From the NCBI RefSeq assembly GCF_000143415.4, contig NW_003314267.1, positions 1,123,309 to 1,187,308 of the forward strand: a stretch of 64,000 nt of DNA, read 5' to 3'. The stretch's first letter is position 1. Every line of letters begins with the position of its first letter. Positions 13,557 to 26,693 of the stretch are shown here, in pieces. Both the position numbers and the translations under genes were made by a program. Source of the stretch: Selaginella moellendorffii. Its lineage: Eukaryota > Streptophyta > Lycopodiopsida > Selaginellales > Selaginellaceae. The notes beneath the pieces were generated by a model. It did no database searches, was not told the DNA's origin, and was given only the letters and a program-made list of their open reading frames with translations.

Positions 13557-16190
13557 TTACTCGTTTTTCTTCTCCATGGCTCTCTTTGCGAGTTCGTATC
13601 CCGCAAAGTTCATAGCTCCCAGGGGCGCGATCCAGAAGAACCTGGGAACGGCGCCCTTGAAGAGCGCGAGGAGCCCCTCCTCGCTGACGATCTTCACTGT
13701 GACCGAGCTCATCGTCACGGGGATGCCCGGAGGCGATGTCATCATCCGTGTCTTCATGACGTCGAATGGAGTCGTAAACACGGCGGCGAGACCGCCCGAG
13801 AGGCCTCCTATCGCGATTACCTCCCATGGTGCCAATTCTCTCTTGATAACGTTCTGGACAACCTGTAAAGAAGAAAGAAATAAGATGCTTGGTCTCGAGC
13901 GAGAGAGTTCATTTACCTTTTTGGCTTCCTCGTAGATCATCATTCCAGCCACATAGAACGGCACTTCACGGCACAGTGTTGCTCCTGTCCCTCGGAAAAA
14001 TCCTTTCCACCCGTCCTTGCGAAGTGTTCCAGCGATCGCGACTCCAACGTTGTCGTAAAGACCAGCTTGTAGTCTTTGTTTCAGAACTTCGCAGGGGATT
14101 CGAATTGCGGTACCGAGGAATGTGCTACAGAATGACGCAAGAGATTGTACCTGGAAGAACAGCAGCGGCATTAGTTGGCCACAGGAAAACGGCAACGGAG
14201 ATCAGACCTGAAGCTCGGATACATTTGGAGCCACGTTGATTAGCAACAGCTTGCTAGCTTCAAAAATCCCAGTTCGAAGACCATGACTACAAACAGACAT
14301 AAATGTGTTAAATGAAGAGAAGAGAAAAACTCGGAAAACATTACCTCGAAAACTGGCCGATAATTGCAGGAGCAGAACCTCGGTACAAGCCTCTGATCCC
14401 GATGTTAGGAATGTTTGATATTAACTCTGAAAAGCTAAGAGTTGAGGACGCCTGTACTCTAGTCTGCACGGAAAGCAAAAGCACGAGTCAGACAACGCTC
14501 GCCATGAACAAGAACGTTCATTGCTCTTATAGTATTCACAGATACCAAAGCCCCAGGCAAAGTAAGAGAGAGGGTTAAAGCGTGCCTTTAGAGTGTCAAG
14601 CGGGTGTAGCAAGCTAGTCGATAAAGCGCAAGCCAAGCCACCAGCCAACGCAGATTTGAGGACGCTACCGGCAGGAACTTCTATAGGAGGAGACATGGGA
14701 ACAACGGTTGCAGCTTCATACCAGACCATCCTGCAATAGAGCCAAAATATTAAGAACAAAAAACTGCACACAGAGCCTTGTACCTCGGATCATCGAATAA
14801 GCGTTCAGGCGGAAGGAGCACCAAGAAGTTTCTGAACTGGCCATACGTGATGGAGCCTTCGGTATCCGAGTTGAGAATGCGCATCATCGCGGCGGCGTTT
14901 TCTTCAGTGGCCGGAAGACCAGCATTGCGGAGAAGTGTCAAAACCTGTCCCTTTTGCAAGGTCCCGGACTTGCTGACACTCAGGGAATTGAAAGCTCGAA
15001 GCATGACTGACTCCTTCTGTTCCATCAGCGTCAGGAACTCGCTCCAGCCAAACGATTTCTTCAACCAATGCTTCTTGGTTCTTCTCAAAAACTCCCGAGC
15101 ATAACGCTGAGGCAAACGCCTTTTCCTCATTGCCAGCTCCAAGTCCTCCAGAGTAACTTGACCGTCTTTATCGCGGTCAAGCTCATCAAACAATCTTCTC
15201 CCTGGAAACACAGCACAATAAGAAGAGAGTAAAAATCGAAAGCGGCTCACCTTCAGCTTCTGTATACTTGAAGAAATCTTCGACTGAGTACAGCTTTCTC
15301 TTGTCCGGAAAACTTTGAGGCGCTTTTCCTAGCAGTGGAACCAAGTCCATAATGTTCTCGATGTTTGGCAGCTTCACACTGAAACGAGGAATTCCACCTC
15401 TCGTGCGGTTCGTTTCAAACTGACTCTCGAGGGGGCTCTCTTCCTCGTAAGGTGACGGTTCTATAATGCTGGGCTCTCCTTGTACTCGTGCAAAGGCAGC
15501 GCCTTTCTTAAACCCGAAAATCTTCGTAAACGCAACGACGTCCCGCAGCATAAACCTCAGGAACACGGAGTTCTCCAGAAGAGTTTTTACGTCGAGTCTG
15601 CGTTCCATCGGACTGTCACGCGATGCCGGCTCCACCACATGAACAAGGAAACCTGGAAAAAGCTTAGAGACCGGCGATGCATTTTCTTCCTTGCTTTCAT
15701 CCGTTGCGACAGGAGCTTGCGTCACCTTCCTTGCAGGAACAAAGCTCGAGAACGTCCGGAAGAGGAACCCAGCGTGATGATCAGCAGCATTCACCACGGC
15801 GTTGCTGGCCCGAAAAACTGGATTGTAACACTGCGGCTGCTCGTCTCGGACCAAACCCCCGGAGCTCTTCTGGAAATGTTTAATCCCATCCAAGGGTAAG
15901 GACAGCCGGAGGAAATCGAAGGAACCCTGTTCCTTGACGCTGCCCTTCGCACCGCTCTCTTCTGCGGCCCCTGCCCAGCTCTTGATGGGCAGCCCAACAC
16001 TGGACAAGCTCGCCGAGAGCTGCTCGGTGAATTGCCCTAGAAAGGCTTGAATTTCCTGTTTCCCACATTCTAATCGATCTAGCTTGAATCGATTGACGAG
16101 CAAGACCTTGTAGACGAGATGGCTTTCAACTGAATCGAATGCGTGCTCGATCTGCCACGCCCTATCCTTGTCGCTGGGGGTATTCCTCAT
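13557..16190 (-). CDS. Mitochondrial carrier with EF-hand-like region, plant SAM-transporter-like (seven exons)
   Basis: Exons (minus strand): 16190-15251, 15201-14784, 14730-14586, 14463-14345, 14286-14208, 14150-13917, 13862-13557. They total 2241 nt, 746 residues, with matching phases throughout. Residues 1-313 form a variable N-terminal region. An EF-hand-like loop, DRDKDGQVTLED, lies at about 322-333, followed by two degenerate loops. From about 475 there are three mitochondrial-carrier repeats with the signatures PLDTLK (496-501), PCEVLK (586-591) and PFDVMK (677-682). This layout matches the plant proteins annotated as S-adenosylmethionine transporter-like (Arabidopsis At2g35800 type), which are slightly longer. 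Location in the inner mitochondrial (or plastid) envelope and the substrate are inferred. An in-frame TAA six bases upstream of the ATG supports the start. Five introns are GT-AG (49-58 bp); the third, 14585-14464, is 122 bp and begins GC. No disabling change is visible. Confidence 0.9.
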
Positions 16191-19100
16191 CTTTTAGGCC
16201 GCTCCAACCACGGCATGGATCCTGCAAGAACGCCAATGCAGCTACGCAATCAGCCGCTCACCTCAAGAAATGCGCGGCGCCAAAACCCTCGCAAAACCCT
16301 GGCAGCTCGAAATTGTGTCCAATCTCCGCGCGATCGCCCGCGGCCAGAGATGATTTCCACGCTTCCCTAGCGATTGCGCGCCCTGCCGATCGAAATATCC
16401 AATGCCGCCCTAAAATCTCCCAAGCATGGGCGCCACACAGGGAAGCCGCCCAAAAGAAAATAGCAATGGATAAGCACCCCAAGGTATTTCTTCCCTAGCC
16501 ATAGCCGTAATTTTTACTTCGACTGTCATGACACGTGGCACCTTGCAGATCACGCCGCGTGGACAAAATGCGGACGTGGCGCAATTATCTTGTGGGGTTC
16601 ATCTCAAGTTGGCCCGAGCGATGGAATACCAAACCAAAGAAAAAGGTTTAGTTTGGTCTATCAAGAACATATACAATGAATCAAGATTTTTTCAGCTATA
16701 TAAAATAACTCTTTCATTTTTAGCAAACGCTAAGCAAAGCCTTTGACCACTAACACCAATACTTTGTTCAAGGGGGGGAAGTAATAGGTCCAAATTAAAC
16801 TCAAAAATATATTAAAGCATGGATTTAAGGTAACCTACCCTAAAGGCTCATGATGGAGTTAGTATGGTGGAGCTTTTGAGGTAGTTCAAGAGTGGTTAAA
16901 TGGTCAAGAGGAGCTATAGTATAATCTAAGTGAGGTTGTTTTGTTATTTAATAATGGGTCATAACACTTAACCACTCCTTAGCCCCCATTTTGGAACTTG
17001 CAAGAACTCAACGTAGCAGTTTGTAGCAGCAACTCGTGCCTAGAAGCATAAGGCCATAGCTGCCCTGGAATTAGATGGAAAGGCAGATCCAAATCCCAAG
17101 GATTTTGCTCCAATGATACTCACGGCATACAACCTATTGTTTCCTTCTATTTTTCCACTAGATCCAGCACACTAAAATGTCTTCTAGGACCAGATACTTA
17201 CACTAGAAGACATAACGGAAAACACTGTTTAGCACTTGCTTGACATCTAAGTATTTCTCTCGCTCACTGATGTTTTGTAAGTAACTCCAGGAATCGGGCA
17301 ATCATAGGTAATGGCTAGAGCATTTGGCCTGGCTCTTTCTCCCATTCTACTAGCACATCCAGTCCAGGCTGTGAGCAAAAAGGAGTCCTCAAATCTAAGA
17401 GCATTCATTATCCCAACAAGTATGGAATCTACTACCAATACTTTGGCCGATTCTAGATCCAACATAAACATTATCTCCTTGGATCTTGACTAATATGCTT
17501 TCCTTGGCATCTTCCTGCACTCCCCACTTCCTTGAAAAATATAAAAATTAGGAGTTAATGGAAATCCCTTTCCTTTCTTTTTCTCTCAAAACACAAAGCA
17601 TTTGCTTCATACACAACAACATCATGATAACATAAAAAGAGGTTGAAGAAACAATGAAATCTTTATTGACTCCACCAAAAGATTTACTCTTGATTATGTC
17701 ACTGTTCCACAAAATCCCTCCAAAGAAGTGTACAACAAAGATTTCCATGAGCAGATGATGCTCGGTGATCATGTGGAAAGCACCAATAGATCCTAAAGAG
17801 CACCCAATGGAATATGAGACATGGATCATGGAGGAGATCATCTAGAGTCTTGTCATGGAGAAATGAAGTCCAAAGTTTTTTTTCCTCCCTTGTTAACATC
17901 CCTTCTAAAGGCATCTAACTGGATTCAAATAGCAGCTCTATTATGACTAAATGCGGTACAATGGTCTAAAAAAACACTAGAAGCATCATATTGGCATGTG
18001 ATATTGGACAACTACACTTACAAATCTACAATACCATTCCAAAAACAACAAACAAGGTTTTTAAGCAAGCTGCTTGCCAAGGATGTGATGGCAATACTCT
18101 ATTGAATATAAAAAATTGGAACCTATCACAAAGTGATCGATGTACATGGAACCAACTTAGGCTATATTGCTGGAGTAACTGACTCCTTATTCTGGTACAT
18201 GCTAAACAATCTGGACAAATACTAGTCAGATCCAAGTTTGATATCATTAGATTGTCTATTGCACATTGCCAACCCACAGATGATTCTCTAAATTGAAGCC
18301 TTCTTACAGATCCATGAATAGATGAAAGTGGCAGTGATAGTGGTGGCAAAAAAGCTAGAAAACTCGAATCTAGAATTCATCCCGCACACCCAGACCAAGA
18401 TGAACATATGTAAATTCATCCCAGTCCAGCAATACATCCCCTATGTCCTCATGATGTGATGGTAGTGAGAGTAATGGAGCTTTCTCACCCATACCATCCT
18501 TGCAATGCACCCAATTACAGTCAAGAGGCCTTCCACCAAATCAGAAATGTGATTGCTATGATGGGCAAACCTCTATTGACATAACTTCATAAAAGACTGG
18601 CATGCCATCATCAATCTCCAAAACATCTAAGGCCATTGCATGCTCAAATAAATAGAGGCTACACAAGAGGCTTAGTGCAAAAAAATAGCAATAGAATAAT
18701 TTTGTTTTCTTCTTCCATACTTGGCTTCTAATAAAGATGTTCTTATATAGTGTACTCTACACTATATCCATAATTTGTCCAAGAGAAAATGTTTGGTCAA
18801 AAAGGGACTGGAATATGAACTAAAATTTGTTTACATTTGATATATCAATAACATCTATACCCTATTCAAGAAATGTTTGAAGTTGATTGTATTGGACTCT
18901 AACCTCTTGAGCCACTAGGATACCCTTGAATTTGTAAATGCAAACGATGGCCATGGGTGGGCCACCTTGACAAAACTAGCCATGTACATACATTGGATCC
19001 AAAGATCCTTGGCTCATGAGTACTTACCTTGGTTATTGAGAAAGGTTTTAAGCACATCACCCCTAAACCACTCCAAATAATGAAAATCATCTATGATGCT

Positions 19101-20743
19101 TAGGATAGCATTGCTAGTATCATCCTAGAAGTATACATCCAGAACTAGCAAAGCAATGAGATGGCTGTAAACAGCACATCAATCATTGGGTTCAACTGGC
19201 ACTCCATGCTTGCCAACTAACCCCAATGATAGATGTGATCCCTGAGACATAACAATAGCTTAAATGGATACATAAACATCTATACATTAGTGGCACTAAC
19301 ATAGTAGGTAATACACCTACTTTCTTTTGTGAAGTGTTAGCATAGGGAGAAGCACTAAAGCAGAAGAATAGTGAGGGCTTCTCACTTGCAATATTAGACA
19401 ATAATGTCCTAGAAACTCTCGAGACAATTGTGAAGCAGTTTCTTGGGGATCTACTTCCACAGGAATTCTCACAAACCTCCCATATCTTACAGGAATATAT
19501 AAGGGGCACAAAAACAAGATGCACTAGCTCATGAATATGGATGAGTGTGTGTTTTCAGAAATCAGTATATGCCTAACAACTGTCCTTAAGGGAATATAGG
19601 ATGAAATGTGGTAGATGATTTCTATGCATAAGTCAAGTTCTTTGGAGGAAAGATGAATGCATGTTGGAACCTTGAATCCATGCAGGAATTTGCCATTAAC
19701 CTCCCCAATAGAATTATAACAATCTTTACTAGTGACATTACTAAATACTATAAAGTAATCCCCTTGGAGGGAGACCAAGGCTTCACCATAGCCACGACAC
19801 ACCTTATCAATCTGGCCTTCACACATCAGAACCACCTCCAAAATGATTTGTTCCTGAAATAGAAAAAGAATGATGATTTCAAGGAACCTCTATGCTATTC
19901 ATTTGTTAAGGTTACCACAATGGAACCAATGAAGATCATTGAGTTAAACATCTTTATTATCTAGCATACATATCTTCACTTGGTTAAAAGAGTTTGGAGA
20001 CAAGTCCATGGAATTTTAATGAGCTTCTCATATCCACCATTATAGTGCAATCTATATTGCTTTTACTTCGAATATAAATTTCTCATTTGGCTTGCATGAA
20101 TAGACTGGTATGATTTATTTCACCTTTTTAAGCACACCTTCAGGTATATGGATAATCTAATCTCAATGAATAATTGTATGATCCTTCATTTTCTTGACCT
20201 GAACCAAACAAGTCAGAAGGGTAACCATTCTGGATCTATCCATTGCAGCAATGTAAAACAAAATGGATAATCTCTTTATTAATTTTGATGGCTCACTCAT
20301 AAATCTGTCGGCTCATTTCCTAAGCCTTTCTAATCATAAGGGTTCATGGTACTTTCTTGACAATAAAGTATGACAAATGATGATCACTTCCATTCTAGAT
20401 CTCAATGTCCATCCATCTAGACTCAAACCAACCTATGGTAAATGCCTCCAAGGTCATCCTTAGACAAGTCTTTGCTCTCTTCCACATGATAAACACTGCT
20501 AACAGTGTCATCCTTGAGATTGATAATCTCGTGGAATGCTTTGTAGCAAATCAATTCCATTGATATGCACTTAGATGACTCATCCTCCGTGGTCTCGACC
20601 AGATTATATTAATTGGCCTACTGACACTAATGTATACAGCTTTGATCTCTGGAGAGAGCCAATTAATCATTGACCATAGTTTGATGACTCGGAAATCTCA
20701 CACCATGAGAGACATTTTTACATACCATTTCATGAATGTCTAA
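16191..20743. other. No recognisable gene; probably decayed repeats
   Basis: The first ~300 bases are GC-rich and may be the 5' leader and promoter of the carrier gene. From about 16,650 the sequence becomes AT-rich with only short frames. A block at 17,765-17,850 matches 6997-7090 (shared text 'ggaaagcaccaat', 'gagcaccca'), which shows at least part of it is repeat-derived. I could not identify any domain. Confidence 0.45.
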
Positions 20744-20748
20744 TCCAC

Positions 20749-22605
20749 TGTAAGCGACTAAATTTTCCATTCTACTTTAGTCACTTAACCACACCTCCGA
20801 CCACTTGGAGGAGTCTCATTCACAACCTCCATCAGTCCAATTCAGGACTTGGGACTTGCTAGCCCCAAGAATGGCATCCATGCCACTCCACACTTGCACC
20901 TGGTCCAAGTGCTCCACGTGTCCGGTCCTGAGACCGACACCCAAAGGTACCACTAACATCTCGGCCCGTTACGCTAAGGCCATGGCCATTCACCTTTGCT
21001 GCACTAGTGGTTCAACACCACTTGCATCACCAACCCGTCTCTCCAAGACTGGGCCATGTGTCCACGAGTGGTCATCCTAGATCCACTCCTTAGCATCCTT
21101 AGGATGCCCACAGACCTGGGGAGTTGCCTTCCCCAAAGTCCCTTTGTCAGTTCCTACCAAGTCCCTTTCTGCCCCTGGCCGTGTTTGCCAACACTGCCAC
21201 TGGATCGAGGCCCACATGCCCGACCACTAAGTCCCACGGTCCTCTGGGACTTCCTCACCACATGACTGTGTCCTTGGTCACTACCCCAGAGGACTGCTCC
21301 TCTTCCTTTCCACAGTCTGGGCCTTTGGGACAACATTTCGGAACACCGTGGCCTTACGCGAGCCACCTGGGTACTCTCCCCACCTATCGCCTTTAGGTGC
21401 TCTAGCCATGGGCTTAGAGCGAGGTTCCATTGAGCCACGCTTGGTATCCAAGTAGGTAGTGCCACCCACACTTGGACTGGGAGCATCGGCCAGTCGATCT
21501 CCCGGGGGAACTAGAGCCGGCTCTTGAACACTTCACCAAGCTACCCCGCTTGTCGGTCCGTGTTCACTCTAGTCTTGGACTTCCCAGTGGGCAGCTCATC
21601 ACCCAACACTGGGTCCGGCCTTCCTGGGCCAAACTGGCCTTTTCTGGCCAAACTGGCTCCACTGCAGTCCTCCCCCCTACTATACTTTTGGGGCTCACCA
21701 AACCCCCCAGGGTCTGGGAGACGAACGCTTTGGGCTTTCACCCTCTCAGGCTCCGGACTCGGACTCAGACTCGGACTCGGACTCGGACTCGGATTCGGAC
21801 TCGGACTCGGGCTCGGGCTCGGTCTCGGCCTCGGCCTCGGTCTCGGTCTCGGTCCCGATCTCGGTCTCGGTCTCGGTCTTGGTCCCGGTCTCGGTCCCGG
21901 TCTCGGTCTCGACTTCGGACTCCATCTCGGACTCCATCTCGGACTCCATCTCGGACTCCATCTCGGGTCCATCTCGGGTCCATCTCGGACTCCATCTCGG
22001 ACTCCATCTCGGGTCCATCTCGGACTCCATCTCGGACTCCATCTCGGACTCCATCTCGGGTCCATCTCGGGTCCATCTCGGACTCCATCTCGGACTCCAT
22101 CTCGGACTCCATCTCGGGTCCATCTCGGACTCCATCTCGGACTCCATTTCGGGTCCATCTCGGGTCCACCTCGGACTCCATCTCGGACTCCATCTCGGGT
22201 CCATCTCGGACTCCACTTCGGACTCCAACTCGGGTCCATCTCGGGTCCACCTCGGACTCCATCTCGGACTCCATCTCGGACTCCATCTCGGACTCCACTT
22301 CGGACTCCAACTCGGGTCCATCTCGAGTCCACCTCGGACTCCACTTCGGACTCCAACTCGGGTCCATCTCGGACACTCCCACGTGTCATGTGTTGGTCCT
22401 TTTGGGTCCCTTTTTGGAGCCTCGCCTTTTGCTCGCTTCGTGCTTGTTCCTCGAGCACTTCGTTGGGAGTTCCACTCCTGCTCTTGACTTTTCAAGTCGG
22501 AGCTTTTGGTCCAAACGTGTTACGCTCGTTTGGCTCTTGCTTCGGCCACTACCATGTGGCGCCCTTCCGGCTCCACTTTGGGGCCTAGGGATTTTGTGTC
22601 TCACA
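20749..22605 (-). repeat. LARD 3' LTR
   Basis: Left LTR of the element (3' in element sense), 1857 bp. About 21,750-22,375 is an array built from ggactc, ggactccatctc and gggtccatctc units. The flanking LTR sequence is nearly identical to the right LTR; the 30-bp length difference lies entirely in the array. Confidence 0.92.
21750..22375. repeat. GGACTC-derived hexamer/12-mer repeat array in LTR
   Basis: It starts as a ggactc run, shifts to ggtctc variants, then to 12-base units ggactccatctc mixed with gggtccatctc. The array has no stop codons in several frames, which gives long but meaningless open frames (Arg-Ser or Gly-Leu repeats). Confidence 0.9.
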
Positions 22606-22621
22606 ACTCCACCACCCATAG
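22606..22621 (-). promoter_or_regulatory. Polypurine tract of the LARD
   Basis: The minus strand reads ctatgggtggtggagt directly before the 3' LTR start tgtgag. The same 16 bases precede the chromovirus 3' LTR at 44,270-44,285. It primes plus-strand DNA synthesis in LTR elements. Confidence 0.75.
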
Positions 22622-24124
22622 ACAAAGTTCGATGTCCTCATCGAACGGTAAACCATTTTGTAAAGTAACACTCGTATGTGTTACCATTTCCATCCTTGGC
22701 ACCTAGCCAATATTTGTCAATGGTTTGACATTGAAGGCTCACCATGCCTTTTGCATATGCCTCAATGGTTTGACACCAAAGGCTCACCATGCCTTGTCCA
22801 TCCTTTAAGGAGCGTAGTCTCTCCAACTTAGAGACTGATTGGACCACATGTAATGGTTCTCTCCTTTTATTGGTTTAGTTCTCGCAAAACCTCTTAGAGA
22901 CCCTTCTCTAAGTCAATCCCACTACTCCTTCTCGAGTAGTCTCAATTTCCATCTATTGAATGTTTGCACCTTGGAACTTTTACTCTTTTGACTTTTTGGG
23001 AGTCAATTTCCTAGGTGTCTCCAACACCTTGCATTGCACAGATTGTGCAACTCCACTTCCCTATCCTAGGAAGTTCATTACTTGAGGGCACCATCATCCT
23101 CTCTTCTATTTCGTGCCACCTTGGTCAAAGTTCCATTTATCATACTTTGTGCTAGGGCTGTCCATGGCCCTATCATTTGGCTACCTTACCGCTCCCTCAC
23201 TTGGAGCCTTTACTTCGCCAAATTGGAGCACTTAGGAATCTGTCCTTGAAAGTCTGCTTCCTTTCCCACAAGCTGTTAGCATCAAACACATTAGTGTTCC
23301 TTGGCTAACTTTGCCATTTGGATCCCTTCCATTAAATTCCATGGCCCAAACTTTGGCCACTAGTCCTTTGCTCCTATCCTTGGTTGTTGCACCCAGCAAC
23401 ATCGGATCGCTACCTCCATTTTTGAGGTATCCTTTCGGTTCCATAGCAAAGACTCTTCTTTGCCAAGTCCGGAGGATGTTCACCCCTAGTATGTCTCTTT
23501 AGCATATTCTGCTATGGGCTCTATCCATGGCCCAACTTCGTGACCCTCCCATGGGTCTTTTATAGAGACTACTTTCCTCGGACTTACTATGCCATCGGAC
23601 GGACATAGTTTATTTCCCTTAGGTGCTCTTCCCACTTGGTCATCACGACCAAGCCACACCATCTTAAACAGTTCAATTTCAACATTTTGAACCAGGAACT
23701 TCATTCCTTAGCCAACCAAGGACCTTGTCCTTATCTGGCCATAAGATCACCTAGTGATCTCACCTTGGCACCTCAACAGAGTTGCCAAGAGGTACTTGGT
23801 CTTCTAGACCTCCAAGTTGTTGACTATAACCCCGGGGGCATCCCCCACACTTGGCGGTGCACCCAAGCTAGCCCTTACGGCCAAGGGTTCATAACAACTG
23901 AGATTAGGTGTCCCCATCTCACTCACCACGACCTTGGTGCCACTTGCACCAAAGCGTTCAAGTTAGATATGCCGAGCTTTCACACTAAGCAATCTAACCG
24001 TGCATCACGACTCCGAGGCATCCCTCGCTTGGCGGTGTGCCCAAACCAGTCTCCCCACTGAGAGTCCATGACCACCGAAATATGAGTGTCCTCATATTCC
24101 AAACCATCACCACGCCCTAGTGAT

Positions 24125-24169
24125 TTGGGACTCGAACCCAAGCACTAGAGGGTCGGGACTCGAACCCAA
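24125..24169 (-). other. Two tRNA T-arm-like hairpins with B-box sequence
   Basis: On the minus strand 24,169-24,153 reads ttgggttcgagtcccga and 24,141-24,125 reads ttgggttcgagtcccaa. Each is a 5-bp stem around the 7-base loop ttcgagt, the T-arm layout of tRNA. Each contains ggttcgagtcc, a match to the Pol III B-box consensus. No complete tRNA cloverleaf or A box is visible upstream. Equivalent sequence is in the chromovirus at 44,042-44,093. Confidence 0.6.
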
Positions 24170-26678
24170 CCTCCGTATATGCATCTACGGACGGCATCAC
24201 ACTAGATGCCTGGCGTGCACCAACCTATTTTTAAAGCGCGCTACAGATCACAGCTTAGGAACCTAGTTCCTCCACACTGCCAAGTCCTCTCACTTGACAT
24301 GTCTGTGATCATGCATGGAATCCTCCATGCTCGGCCCCATGGCCCACCCTTTTTGAAGTTATCACCTTCAACTAGGGTCTTTGTTTCCCCGACGTGCCAA
24401 TCTCACTTGGCAAGTCCTCCGACCATTGTAACATGGTTCCTGCATAAGTGTGAAAGTCCTTGACCATCGACTTTCGTTCAAAGCCCTCTCTTTGAACACT
24501 CGGGAACTACTTCCCTAACCTTGATAACCTTGCCTCATGGCAAGCTTCAAGACCACGCTTCTGCTGCGCCACTCTGATTTCGCGCGTTCCATGAACCATT
24601 TACACTTGGCCTTTCTAGGTACTATGCTACCTAGAATCGTCTTTGGGAACCTTGAAGGAACTCTGTCCCTCAGCTTGCTAAGGCCTCCCCTTTCGCAAGC
24701 TTTATAGTTGCCATATAGTCTAACATGGATAATTCCATATTTTAGACTCTCCATGGCATCACGGTTGCTAGCAACAACATCCTCGAGCACCCTCTTGATT
24801 CTCCACTCCCAACTTTCATAACCACTGTTGGATATGCCCTTTGATTTCTATGGTTCGATTCCATCCCAATACTACTTGCCTTTGGCTTCACACCTTTCCT
24901 TCGGTCATTCTCCTCCAGACCGGGAGGATAGCTTTGCACTTTCTATCATGCCTTAGCAAGTATTCTTAGGGATGAACCTACCCAATAGCCTAGGGAGTGG
25001 TTCCTCAATCCGGGTATGCTCACCTTATAATCCCACACACTGGGGTTACATTGTTGCTTATGGGCCTTTACATGCCCATCACTAGCCTTGCCAAAATTCC
25101 ATTTTTGGCTTTGTCCAACTTGGGTAGACAGTCCTCTCCTATCTCCGCAACCTTGGACATTTGGATAGCACCTTCTATCCATCATTCGCTAGGGACTTAG
25201 TCCCTTGGGCTTTATCCATTGCCCTCGCGACATCAAACACCACCTTCTGGTGTTCTAGAGTGTTCGGGTGTCCCAATGATGGCTTTCTTGACAATGAGTA
25301 TTTCCTTTTATGACATTGACTTACTATATCGCAACATAAGCAACTTATCCCCCGTAAGGGTATATCCGACTTCCCTATACTAGAAGTCTTGGGTAGCTAC
25401 CTTCTACCCGTTTAACCAGTTATTTTGCACCTCTTGCTTAGTTGCCTCATAGTTGTCAAGTCCTACAACTCATTGCTTGGTGCTTTCACACCTCCATCAT
25501 TATCTGGGTCACCACGCTCCAACTGCATGCTCTGCAGCTTAGGCTATGCCATTCCCATTTCCATTGGGATTCCTTTGGCAAGGGGTTCTCATGAACCCAC
25601 CAACATAGCCTCAAGGTATCACACCTTGGCACATTTGGTGTCTCCACACCATCGGCTCCACGAGCCTACCTCTATGATATTTCCCTTCGTGTCTAAGTCT
25701 TTGCCAAGACCAACACCGCTCTTTCTCATGCCAACTATCTGTTAGCACTGCCCCATAGAGGTCACACACAACTTTATGTCAAAGTTGTTTTCTTCTGGGA
25801 ACACCCTTCCCATAACTTTAGCATGGCACATTTTGCCATCGATAAGATACCCTCTGTTCTCATCCTTGGATCCTATGATCCCCCCCCATCCTTTGTGGGG
25901 TACAACACACCTCAGTCCAAATGCTTCCATCAGTCCTTTTAGGACCATCCCTTGACTCTACTTGAGTCATCTAGCAGTTTTGGACTTGGTTAATCCACAG
26001 ACCCGTAAGGTCCTACTTGTGAGGCACTAGCTCACTGGAATACACTTCTTGCATTCCTGTCCTACTCAAAAGGACTATTTTCACAAGTGTTACTCCGACA
26101 CTTGATTTTGTTCTCTGGGGGCAACCTTTGCCCCTTAGGACTACTTGTCCATGTGATGAGAATACCAACTCATCCACTTAATACACCCCCAACTCCTTGG
26201 GTTGTTCCAGCATTTATTAGAGGTAGCCCCGGCTACCATTTCAAGGACTTGAGTCCTCTTCCGTATTTGACCTTCCACGGTCATTACCTTTGGTCTCACA
26301 TTCATGAGCACCAACCTCAACTATATGAGGATAATCTTGTGACTCCTTTATTGTTTTGGAGTCTCTATCTTTCCCGTGATCCCAACTTTAGTTGTTTACC
26401 ACAACAACCTAAGCCAATTTGCTGAGACAAATGCTCATCCGGATCACATCCTCAACTCAATGAGGAAAACCTTGCACTGTTCCCAAGATCCCAAAGTCGT
26501 TCCATTATTGGCCCTTTTCTATCCACCACCTCGTCTACAAGTTCACACATGAACTGTAATGGAGAGCCATGTCTTCCAGACTTGCTACTCCTCAAGGATA
26601 GGCCCACTCCTCGGACCTTCCGATGCCAACACTAGTGGTGATATACTTGAGCACCAATAAAAGTCGGACTAAGGAACA

Positions 26679-26690
26679 GCTCCGATACCA
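26679..26690 (-). promoter_or_regulatory. LARD primer-binding site
   Basis: The minus strand reads tggtatcggagc, three bases inside the 5' LTR. It is one base different from the initiator-Met tRNA complement tggtatcagagc used by most plant LTR elements. Confidence 0.85.
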
Positions 26691-26693
26691 AAT

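Noticed and set aside
12708-13827. Long minus-strand frames opposite the PPR pseudogene
   Set aside because: They are shadows of the GC-rich PPR and carrier exons and carry no motifs.
16258-16482. A 74-codon minus-strand frame with a signal-peptide-like start just upstream of the carrier gene
   Set aside because: GC-rich leader region, no homologue recognised, several overlapping frames on both strands; more likely 5' leader or chance.
19192-19841. Minus-strand frames that look mildly protein-like (for example around 19,600-19,840)
   Set aside because: No continuous gene structure, no recognised domain, AT-rich stop-rich surroundings.
21472-22668. A ~400-codon open frame with long Arg-Ser dipeptide runs resembling an SR protein (also at 27,417-28,610)
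   Set aside because: It lies in the hexamer array of an LTR, three frames on both strands are equally open, and the composition is a by-product of a repeat unit lacking stops.
24125-24230. A real tRNA gene
   Set aside because: Only T-arm-like hairpins are present; no acceptor stem, A box or anticodon arm could be paired.
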